Shown here one piece after another: positions 1 to 5,221 of a DNA stretch of 5,704 nucleotides. The stretch is taken from the NCBI GenBank assembly GCA_947589405.1, contig CANQBT010000119.1, forward strand, positions 1 to 5,704. Reading direction: 5' to 3'. The DNA comes from an uncultured Clostridia bacterium. Its GTDB lineage: Bacteria; Bacillota; Clostridia; Lachnospirales; CAG-274. Positions within the stretch are counted from its first letter, which is position 1, and every line of letters starts with the position of its first letter. The position numbers and the translations under genes are program-made. Under the pieces are notes generated by a model. The model had not been told where the DNA came from. It made no database searches and saw nothing but the letters and a program-made list of their open reading frames with translations.

Positions 1-134
1 TTGCGGATTAAAGTCTGCGACGCTTTTTGTAAGCTGTTCACTACTTCAATTTTTATTTGCTGTCTTAATGTAATTTTATCGACAGTCTGCGGCGGTATGT
101 GAATACCGCCGTTTATATATAAAATTTTATTCAT
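1..134 (-). CDS. Unrecognised small/partial ORF, 5' end only, runs off left edge
   Basis: An open frame of 44 codons runs without a stop from an ATG at 134-132 to the left edge, so only the N-terminus is visible. It begins MNKILYINGGIHIPPQ and continues with a charged, probably helical stretch ending TLIR. There is no signal peptide or membrane segment, and I do not recognise a family. It has the same strand as the genes upstream, and its ATG overlaps the transporter stop by 8 nt (ATGAATAA), the usual geometry of translational coupling. An in-frame TTG at 140-138 is an alternative start: the purine-rich AAAGGA upstream lies 6 nt from that TTG but 12 nt from the ATG. A 9-bp hairpin at 90-111 lies inside the frame. 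The plausible composition and operon position support a real gene, but 44 codons could be open by chance. Confidence 0.45.
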   Translation of the reverse strand, partial: MNKILYINGGIHIPPQTVDKITLRQQIKIEVVNSLQKASQTLIR

Positions 135-1272
135 TTTCAATACGTTTCCTTTCGCAATACCTGTCCAGTCTAAGCTTTGCAACGGCAACAGACGGAACTG
201 CCAGCACAAGTCCCCATAATCCGAAAAGCCTTCCTGCAACAGCAAGAGAAATTATTATCATAAGGGGACTCAGCTTTACACTATTGCCTACTATCTTAGG
301 CGCTATAAATGCCGAATCTATCTGCTGAAGTACTCCTATTACTATAACAGCATACAGCGCTCTTATAGGCTTGCCGCTTATAAGCGACATCAGTACTGCC
401 ATTGCTATACCCAGAAAGCAGCCAAAATAGGGAATTATGTTTAGAAAGCCTGTCAGCAGCCCTATGATTATGGCAAAGGGTACCTTTACAAAAGCCAGTC
501 CCAGACTGAGAAGCGATGACATTATTACCGCATCTGTAAGCTGACCTCTTATATATCCCGAAAAAACTGTGTTCATATCTTTTAATAAGCCTGTCATAAA
601 GCCGTAAAGTCTTTTAGGGATAATGATTTTCCCATATTCTTTTATGCTGTATTTTATTTCATGTCCGTCCTTTATAAAATAAAATGATACAAGTATGCTC
701 AACAGAAAAGTAGCCGTTTTATTGCCTATATTTTTAATATAGCTTAAGGCGTTTTCACTTATTTCGCCCATAAAACTTTTTACCGTCCATATGCTTTTGT
801 CAAAAGCATCGGAAACAAAGCCAAGACCCATACCGCTTAAAGCTCTGTCTGTCTTTTGCCTTATAATATTTATGTTGTCGGCGTAGTCTGCCATCTTCCG
901 TGTTATATTTTCTATGCAGCCCTCTCCTGTAACGCCTGTGCTTATAAGACACATGGTTCCCAATAAAACAAAGGCCAGCAGAACGCTGCCGTATGTCACA
1001 GCAACAGCAATACTTCTTCTGACCTTTAATTTACGCTGTACCATATCCGCTGTCGGTGAAAGAATATAAGCGATAACAAAACCGCCTATAATAACAGAAA
1101 ACAGCGAAAAAATCCTGCCTAAAATATCCATGAGAGCAGAATATATACCTGCCATATTTGTAAGAGTATACGCAAAGGTATCTATGATATATTTGGCAAT
1201 ATATATGCATATAAAAGTAAATATAGCGTAAAAGCTGAGCTTGAACCAGCTTCTGTCCCATGTTGGATTCAT
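127..1272 (-). CDS. AI-2E family transporter (YtvI/TqsA-like multi-pass membrane protein)
   Basis: A 381-residue polytopic inner-membrane protein of the AI-2E (TqsA/YdiK/YtvI) family. Members have been linked to autoinducer-2 export, and some halophile members to Na+(Li+)/H+ antiport, so the substrate here is unknown. Hydrophobic segments lie near residues 11-30, 53-71, 88-111, 187-200, 249-272, 274-299, 306-318 and 336-365, with a long soluble stretch around 115-180. Family features visible in the C-terminal half are the SGYIRGQLTDA stretch (238-248), NIIPYFG (278-284), the P-K-I-V-G-N motif (325-330) and a closing Gly-rich membrane segment (347-360). Length is normal. I chose ATG at 1272 because AAGGTG lies 6 nt upstream; the GTG at 1281 falls inside that Shine-Dalgarno. 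The gene starts 10 nt after the pepD stop, so the two are probably cotranscribed and coupled. A functional link to peptide metabolism is only inferred. Confidence 0.9.
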   Translation of the reverse strand: MNPTWDRSWFKLSFYAIFTFICIYIAKYIIDTFAYTLTNMAGIYSALMDILGRIFSLFSVIIGGFVIAYILSPTADMVQRKLKVRRSIAVAVTYGSVLLAFVLLGTMCLISTGVTGEGCIENITRKMADYADNINIIRQKTDRALSGMGLGFVSDAFDKSIWTVKSFMGEISENALSYIKNIGNKTATFLLSILVSFYFIKDGHEIKYSIKEYGKIIIPKRLYGFMTGLLKDMNTVFSGYIRGQLTDAVIMSSLLSLGLAFVKVPFAIIIGLLTGFLNIIPYFGCFLGIAMAVLMSLISGKPIRALYAVIVIGVLQQIDSAFIAPKIVGNSVKLSPLMIIISLAVAGRLFGLWGLVLAVPSVAVAKLRLDRYCERKRIENE

Positions 1273-1278
1273 AAACGG

Positions 1279-1284
1279 CACCTT
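1279..1284 (-). promoter_or_regulatory. Shine-Dalgarno for the AI-2E transporter, overlapping the pepD stop
   Basis: AAGGTG is read on the minus strand 6 nt before the ATG at 1272. Its first two bases are the last two bases of the pepD TAA stop (1285-1283). This decides the start in favour of 1272, because an upstream GTG (1281-1279) would be formed from the Shine-Dalgarno itself. The overlap with the stop suggests that ribosomes terminating on pepD help initiation here. Confidence 0.7.
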
Positions 1285-2695
1285 ATTTCATCTGTCTGAG
1301 GACCTCAGTAATAAAATTCCACATTCTATCTATTGAGGAGATGCTTGCTCTTTCTGCAGGAGAATGTATATCATACAGATTCGGACCTATAGATACCATA
1401 TCCATTTCTGGCAGCTTTTGTGAAATAATTCCGCATTCCAATCCTGCATGTACCGTTTCTATTACAGGGGGCTTTCCGAACATTTCACTATATATCCTTA
1501 CCATCATATCTCTCAAAGGCGACTCTGATCTATACTCCCATGCAGGATAATCTCCTCTGTAGTTAGTTTTACCCTTATATTTGTTTCCTATACTTACTAT
1601 TTCATCGTATACCGCCAGCTTTTCTGCTGTAACAGCACTTCTTACAGCGCAGAAAATACCTATTTCATTTTCCGAAGTCTTTATAACTCCTATATTGTTG
1701 GAGGTCTTTACCATATTAAGCTCTGTGTCCATAGCGATAACTCCGTTGGGTATTTCCTTTACGGCATTTATAAAGCCGTCTGCTGTTTCAACACTCATAG
1801 CCTTGTCGTATTTTGGGACACTTTCGGTCAGTATTTCCATATCGCTGTCTGTATCGGCATATCTTTTCTTTATATCAGCCGTAATAGCTGAAAGCCTTGA
1901 CCTGACAGTTTCAATATCATTGCAGCATACCACAGCTTCGCTTTCACGAGGTATGGCGTTTTCCTTAGCCCCTCCTGCCACATAGCACAGATAACAGCTG
2001 TCGTCTGTTATATTGTCAAGTATTTCGGCAATTACTCTGTTGGCATTTGCCCTGCCCTTGTGTATGTCAAGACCTGAATGTCCTCCTGTAAGACCTGTTA
2101 CCTTTATTTTTAAAAAGCTGTCAAAAGGCGCTTTAATGTATTCCACAGGAAGGTGTACGGCAGGTTTTCTGCCGCCTGCACAGCCTACTGTAAATATACC
2201 CTCTATTTCAGAATCTATATTTATAAGTCTTTTTCCTTTAATAAGAGATATATCCAGAGCAGAAGCACCTGCCATAGTTGTTTCCTCTTCAGTCGTAAAT
2301 ACCGCTTCCAAAAGCGGGTGCTCAAGTGTGTTGTCGGAAAGCGCAGCCATAGCCATTGCTACTGCTATACCGTCATCTGCGCCTAACGTTGTGCCTTCGG
2401 CATGTATAATATCACCGTCATATATGACCTTTATAGGATCCTTTTCAAAGTTGTGTACAACATCTTCATTTTTCTCGCAAACCATATCCATATGTCCTTG
2501 TATTATAACAGGCTCGCTTTTTTCATAGCCCTTTGAAGCAAGCTTCCTAACTATTACATTATTATTGCTATCCTGCATGACTTCAAACCCTAAGGACTTG
2601 GCAAAGCCGACAATATAGTCGCTTACAGCCTTTTCATTTCCCGAACCTCTTGGTATCCTGCTGATCTGTTCAAAATAATACAATACCTTATTCAT
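1283..2695 (-). CDS. pepD: Aminoacyl-histidine dipeptidase (Xaa-His dipeptidase, peptidase M20C)
   Basis: A 470-residue cytosolic di-zinc dipeptidase of family M20C (PepD/carnosinase type), which hydrolyses Xaa-His and other unblocked dipeptides in peptide salvage. The N-terminus carries the family's YYFEQISRIPRGSGNE block (6-21). The metal and catalytic set is all present: GHMDMV with H68 and D70, GTTLGADDG with D107/D108 (101-109), the TEEE cluster with E136/E137, D161 in INIDSE, and H444 in YDIHSP. GGHSG with H206 marks the lid/dimerisation domain inserted at about residues 180-380. Length is close to normal (about 480) and there is no break. Start: ATG 2695 is preceded by GGAGG at 5 nt and gives the expected N-terminus. 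ATG 2707 is in frame, has a weaker AAGG upstream, and would add only MEVI. The gene follows the UPF0210 gene after a hairpin-containing 69-nt gap and precedes the transporter by 10 nt. Confidence 0.95.
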   Translation of the reverse strand: MNKVLYYFEQISRIPRGSGNEKAVSDYIVGFAKSLGFEVMQDSNNNVIVRKLASKGYEKSEPVIIQGHMDMVCEKNEDVVHNFEKDPIKVIYDGDIIHAEGTTLGADDGIAVAMAMAALSDNTLEHPLLEAVFTTEEETTMAGASALDISLIKGKRLINIDSEIEGIFTVGCAGGRKPAVHLPVEYIKAPFDSFLKIKVTGLTGGHSGLDIHKGRANANRVIAEILDNITDDSCYLCYVAGGAKENAIPRESEAVVCCNDIETVRSRLSAITADIKKRYADTDSDMEILTESVPKYDKAMSVETADGFINAVKEIPNGVIAMDTELNMVKTSNNIGVIKTSENEIGIFCAVRSAVTAEKLAVYDEIVSIGNKYKGKTNYRGDYPAWEYRSESPLRDMMVRIYSEMFGKPPVIETVHAGLECGIISQKLPEMDMVSIGPNLYDIHSPAERASISSIDRMWNFITEVLRQMK

Positions 2696-2700
2696 GATTA

Positions 2701-2705
2701 CCTCC
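2701..2705 (-). promoter_or_regulatory. Shine-Dalgarno deciding the pepD start
   Basis: GGAGG on the minus strand lies 5 nt before ATG 2695. The in-frame ATG at 2707-2705 overlaps the first base of this site, so initiation at 2707 would hide it. A weaker AAGG at 2713-2716 is 5 nt from ATG 2707, so a minor longer form (four extra residues, MEVI) is possible. Confidence 0.75.
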
Positions 2706-2727
2706 ATAAATACCTTTATAATTAGGT

Positions 2728-2761
2728 TAACCCTCCTTTATAAAAATATAAAGAAGGGTTA
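2728..2761 (-). other. Intergenic hairpin between the UPF0210 gene and pepD
   Basis: On the minus strand, arms AACCCTTCTTTATA (2760-2747) and TATAAAGGAGGGTT (2742-2729) pair over 14 bp with a TTTT loop; T2761 and A2728 add a fifteenth pair. The only imperfect position (2754/2735) is a G-U wobble in minus-strand RNA but an A-C mismatch in plus-strand RNA, which favours function in the operon's transcript. No U-run follows the stem on the minus strand, so it is a poor intrinsic terminator. It may be a processing or stability element, or a partial attenuator between the ACT/UPF0210 pair and pepD. The 3' arm holds an AAAGGAGGG sequence that resembles a ribosome binding site but is too far from pepD to serve it. 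Confidence 0.6.
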
Positions 2762-2764
2762 TTG

Positions 2765-4123
2765 TTAATTCTTAAAACTGTGTATAGGAGCAGGGATCCT
2801 GCCGCCTCTCTTTATAAAAGCCTCACAGCTAAAGCCGTTTACAGGCATTATAGGAGCATAGCCCAGAAGTCCGCCGAATTCCACCGTATCTCCCACCTTT
2901 GCGCCTATTACAGGTATTATCCTTACAGCCGTAGTCTTGTTGTTTACCATTCCAATTGCCATTTCATCTGCAATAATTCCCGAGATGGTTTCTGCGGAGG
3001 TATCTCCCGGTATGGCTATCATATCCAGACCAACAGAGCATACGCAGGTCATTGCTTCCAGCTTTTCAAGGGTAAGAGCGCCTGCATTTACTGCATCTAT
3101 CATACCATGATCCTCACTTACGGGAATAAATGCGCCTGAAAGACCGCCTACATAGGAGCTTGCCATTACGCCGCCCTTTTTGACATTGTCATTGAGTATA
3201 GCAAGAGCAGCTGTAGTGCCGGGAGCACCTGCCTGTTCAAGTCCCATTTCATTGAATATCTCGGCTATACTGTCGCCAACAGCCGGTGTAGGAGCAAGTG
3301 AAAGATCTATAATACCAAAGGGAACTCCCATTCTTTTGCTTGCCTCCTGAGCCACAAGCTGACCTACTCTCGTTATCTTAAAGGCTGTTTTCTTAACTGT
3401 TTCGCAAAGCGTTTCAAAGTCCGCTCCTCTTACATTTTCCAAAGCCCTTTTTACAACGCCGGGTCCGCTTACGCCTACATTTATTACCATATCCTTTTCC
3501 CCTACGCCATGAAACGCTCCTGCCATAAACGGATTGTCCTCAACGGCGTTGCAGAATACAACAAACTTGGCGCATGCCATAGAGCTGTTGTCCTTTGTAA
3601 GAAATGCCATTTCCTTTATTATCTCGCCTAAGCGCTTTACAGAGTCCATATTGATGCCGCTGCGTGAGCTTCCTACATTTACGCTGGAGCATATCCTGTC
3701 AGTTATACTAAGGGCTTCCGGTATACTGTTTATAAGGTCCTTATCAGCCTTTGTAGAACCCTTCTGCACAAGTGCGGAATAACCGCCTATAAAATTAACG
3801 CCAACCTCTTTGGCAGCCCTGTCAAGTGTCTTGGCTATCTCCACATAGGCACCTGTACCGCAGGCACCGCCTATAAGAGATATTGGTGTAACGGAAATTC
3901 TCTTGTTTACAATAGGCACACCGAATTCCTTGCCTATTTCGTCCCCTGTCTTTACAAGGTCAGCCGCATTTTTGGTGATCTTGTCATATATCTTGTCTGT
4001 CAGCTTTTTTACATCTGTATCTATACAGTCCAGAAGGCTTATACCCATTGTAATGGTCCTTACATCTAAATTTGCCTCCTGTATCATTTTATTGGTTTCC
4101 TGAACCTCAACTCTTGAAATCAT
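2765..4123 (-). CDS. PFL-like family protein, UPF0210 (DUF711)
   Basis: A 452-residue soluble protein of the UPF0210/DUF711 family, annotated as 'PFL family protein' because its fold is related to pyruvate formate-lyase-type barrels. No reaction is established that I know of. Family blocks visible are the N-terminal DVRTITMGISLLDC (20-33), a Gly-rich segment at 84-92, NVGSSRSGINMD (149-160), GVSGPGVVK (217-225), the LAPTPAVGDSIAEI stretch (276-289), GAPGTTAAL (299-307), SEDHG (336-340) and the C-terminal GGRIPAPIHSFKN (440-452). Length is typical and the end is intact. No RVxGY-like glycyl-radical loop is present near the C-terminus, so it should not be called a pyruvate formate-lyase. It starts 12 nt after the ACT gene with GGAGG 5 nt from the ATG. 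The same ACT/UPF0210 order is known in streptococci (SP_0238/SP_0239 in pneumococcus), which suggests the ACT protein senses a ligand for, or binds, this protein. Confidence 0.95.
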   Translation of the reverse strand: MISRVEVQETNKMIQEANLDVRTITMGISLLDCIDTDVKKLTDKIYDKITKNAADLVKTGDEIGKEFGVPIVNKRISVTPISLIGGACGTGAYVEIAKTLDRAAKEVGVNFIGGYSALVQKGSTKADKDLINSIPEALSITDRICSSVNVGSSRSGINMDSVKRLGEIIKEMAFLTKDNSSMACAKFVVFCNAVEDNPFMAGAFHGVGEKDMVINVGVSGPGVVKRALENVRGADFETLCETVKKTAFKITRVGQLVAQEASKRMGVPFGIIDLSLAPTPAVGDSIAEIFNEMGLEQAGAPGTTAALAILNDNVKKGGVMASSYVGGLSGAFIPVSEDHGMIDAVNAGALTLEKLEAMTCVCSVGLDMIAIPGDTSAETISGIIADEMAIGMVNNKTTAVRIIPVIGAKVGDTVEFGGLLGYAPIMPVNGFSCEAFIKRGGRIPAPIHSFKN

Positions 4124-4135
4124 ATTAACCTCCGA

Positions 4136-4405
4136 TTAAATACGGTGCATTGAATTGAATATATCTTCTCTCTGAAGTCTTATATCTACGCCTATTTCAT
4201 TGCCTAATTTGCTCAGCTGATCTACGACCTCTTCAAAACGGTGACAGCAAGTGGAAAGATCCACCACCATCATCATGTTGAACCAGCCTGAAACTATGGT
4301 CTGAGAAATGTCCAGTATATTTATTCCATCTTCCGCCAGATAAGTACAGACTTTGGCTATAATACCTACTCTGTCCTTGCCTACTACTGTGATTATGCCT
4401 TTCAT
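4136..4405 (-). CDS. ACT domain protein, UPF0237 family
   Basis: An 89-residue single ACT domain of the UPF0237 family, related to the glycine-cleavage regulator GcvR. ACT domains bind small ligands, mostly amino acids, at dimer interfaces. The sequence shows the canonical pattern: strand 1 IITVVGKD (4-11), the ligand-loop VGII (13-16), helix 1 AKVCTYLAEDG (17-27), strand 2 INILDISQTI (28-37), strand 3 FNMMMVVDLS (42-51), and helix 2 from about residue 56, followed by IGVDIRLQRE (71-80). It has no DNA-binding or enzymatic domain and is full length. ATGs further upstream are out of frame or lack a Shine-Dalgarno; here AGGAGG sits 7 nt before the ATG. It is the first gene after the promoter at 4436-4464 and is followed at 12 nt by the UPF0210 gene, its usual partner. 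The ligand is unknown; a regulatory role for the partner protein is inferred. Confidence 0.95.
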   Translation of the reverse strand: MKGIITVVGKDRVGIIAKVCTYLAEDGINILDISQTIVSGWFNMMMVVDLSTCCHRFEEVVDQLSKLGNEIGVDIRLQREDIFNSMHRI

Positions 4406-4412
4406 TGTTTAT

Positions 4413-4418
4413 CCTCCT
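4413..4418 (-). promoter_or_regulatory. Strong Shine-Dalgarno for the ACT gene
   Basis: AGGAGG on the minus strand is 7 nt before the ATG at 4405. It is the strongest ribosome binding site in the window and marks the first gene of the second transcription unit. Confidence 0.8.
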
Positions 4419-4422
4419 ATAA

Positions 4423-4438
4423 CAATATTGCATTAATG
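4423..4438. repeat. Two abutting 8-bp palindromes downstream of the -10
   Basis: CAATATTG (4423-4430) and CATTAATG (4431-4438) are both perfect palindromes lying back to back. They cover the end of the -10 element and the expected transcription start of the ACT operon. That is where a repressor operator would sit, but short AT-rich palindromes are common by chance and no known operator consensus is matched. Confidence 0.3.
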
Positions 4439-4464
4439 ATAACATATTTTATGCCTTATTTCAA
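4436..4464 (-). promoter_or_regulatory. Predicted sigma-A promoter of the ACT/UPF0210/pepD/AI-2E unit
   Basis: On the minus strand, TTGAAA (4464-4459; 5 of 6 to TTGACA) is followed after exactly 17 nt by TATCAT (4441-4436; 5 of 6 to TATAAT). An upstream TG one base before the -10 makes it an extended -10. The expected start of transcription is near 4429, giving a leader of about 24 nt before the ACT ATG and including its Shine-Dalgarno. The -35 begins 7 nt after the sortase stop, and no terminator separates them, so this is likely an internal promoter that can also receive read-through from the sortase. Confidence 0.65.
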
Positions 4465-4471
4465 CATTTAT

Positions 4472-5179
4472 TTACTCCGTTCTCTTGCCGTTTACTATTA
4501 TTCTGTAGCTGTCGTTTGAAACATCACATGTAACAAGGCTTACTATTGCTCCGCCACCGCTTACTATATTGTCAGGCGCAGATATTTTATACATAGAACT
4601 GTCGGCTATATTTCTTACAAGCTTTGCCCTGTCTTCGGGCTTATCTTCATATACGAGAGCCGCCATATCGGGCTTTTCCTTATAAACGGAAAATATTTCA
4701 TACTTTCTTATGCCCTCAGAAGTGTAAATATAAAAATAAGGATATTGCCTGCAGTATTCCTCATTCTTATATTCTATAAGCCTTCTGAACATGGAACCGT
4801 CGTTCATGCTGTGACCATATATTATAGTCTGGTAATTTTCAAATCCAGGCGTTCTGTAGTCTGTGAATATGCAGCCTGCTATATTTCTGCTGCCGTTAAA
4901 CGTTTTTTTGAGATATTCCTCATTGTCATGGCTTTGTACAATGGGATAGCTTATATTGCCGCCGCAGGCATAAAGCCAGCCCATAAAGTCGCCGTTTATA
5001 TTGCTAAGGCTGTCATAGTCTACGGTAAAAATATCCTTATCCTCAGCTTCATAGGCATAAGTATGCAGCTCCGTGTATTCTGTTTCGGCTTTTTTATACT
5101 GCATAGTCGCAGAAGCAATATATATAAGTGAAGCTATTATCACAACTATTGCAGCAATTCTTATGATATTTTTTTTCAT
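4472..5179 (-). CDS. Class B sortase
   Basis: A 235-residue membrane-anchored cysteine transpeptidase that cleaves a sorting motif in exported proteins and links them to the cell wall or to another protein. The N-terminus has two lysines and one transmembrane segment (about 5-24), giving an N-in, C-out topology with the catalytic domain outside. The active-site triad is visible: H123 in IIYGHSMNDGSMF, C218 in SLVTCDVSND and R226 in SYRIIVNGK. YPIVQ (78-82), the DNEEYL segment (85-90) and IFTDYR (104-109) are typical of class B rather than class A or D. Length is normal. Three further cysteines (C72, C103, C143) lie in the extracellular part. The start is set by AAGGTG 5 nt before the ATG. It follows the SLH-protein gene by 40 nt across a terminator. 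The visible SLH tail has no LPxTG or NPxTN-like signal, so its substrate is not in the window. Confidence 0.95.
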   Translation of the reverse strand: MKKNIIRIAAIVVIIASLIYIASATMQYKKAETEYTELHTYAYEAEDKDIFTVDYDSLSNINGDFMGWLYACGGNISYPIVQSHDNEEYLKKTFNGSRNIAGCIFTDYRTPGFENYQTIIYGHSMNDGSMFRRLIEYKNEEYCRQYPYFYIYTSEGIRKYEIFSVYKEKPDMAALVYEDKPEDRAKLVRNIADSSMYKISAPDNIVSGGGAIVSLVTCDVSNDSYRIIVNGKRTE

Positions 5180-5184
5180 ATTTA

Positions 5185-5190
5185 CACCTT
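5185..5190 (-). promoter_or_regulatory. Shine-Dalgarno of the sortase, abutting the terminator stem
   Basis: AAGGTG lies on the minus strand 5 nt before ATG 5179. Its first base is directly adjacent to the last base of the hairpin at 5191-5221, so a folded stem could crowd ribosome access to it. Confidence 0.7.
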
Positions 5191-5221
5191 AACAAAAAAG
5201 TCCCTTTGGGACTTTTTTGTT
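5191..5221 (-). terminator. Intrinsic terminator after the SLH gene
   Basis: On the minus strand, AACAAAAAAGTCCC and GGGACTTTTTTGTT form a perfect 14-bp stem with an AAA loop. The lower stem supplies the run of six Us expected of an intrinsic terminator. The inverted repeat is symmetric, so it could also act on the plus strand, where no gene is seen. It overlaps the last two bases of the SLH-protein stop codon (TAA, 5222-5220) and ends 12 nt before the sortase ATG, so it both ends the SLH transcript and sits in the sortase leader. Confidence 0.85.

Noticed and set aside
12..91. Direct repeat AGTCTGCG at 12-19 and 84-91.
   Set aside because: Only 8 bp and in the same frame of the small ORF, where each copy encodes Gln-Thr. 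This is explained by codon coincidence.
1..102. Plus-strand open frame from the left edge to a TGA at 100-102, possibly the end of a convergent gene.
   Set aside because: Only 33 codons, unrecognisable product, and it is antisense to the better-placed minus-strand frame coupled to the transporter.
90..111. GC-rich hairpin, 9-bp stem CGGCGGTAT/ATACCGCCG with a 4-nt loop, considered as the transporter's terminator.
   Set aside because: On the minus strand it is followed by CAGACTGTC, not a U-run, and it lies inside the open frame that continues to the left edge. It would suit a plus-strand terminator better, but there is no convincing plus-strand gene.
2013..2528. Long plus-strand open frame of 171 codons opposite pepD.
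   Set aside because: It is the complement of a well-conserved M20C peptidase with all metal ligands. Its product is low-complexity Ser/Ile-rich, and it has no ribosome binding site.
2765..4123. Calling the UPF0210 protein a pyruvate formate-lyase or glycyl-radical enzyme.
   Set aside because: The name reflects fold similarity only. No glycyl-radical loop is seen near the C-terminus, and no activating enzyme gene is nearby.
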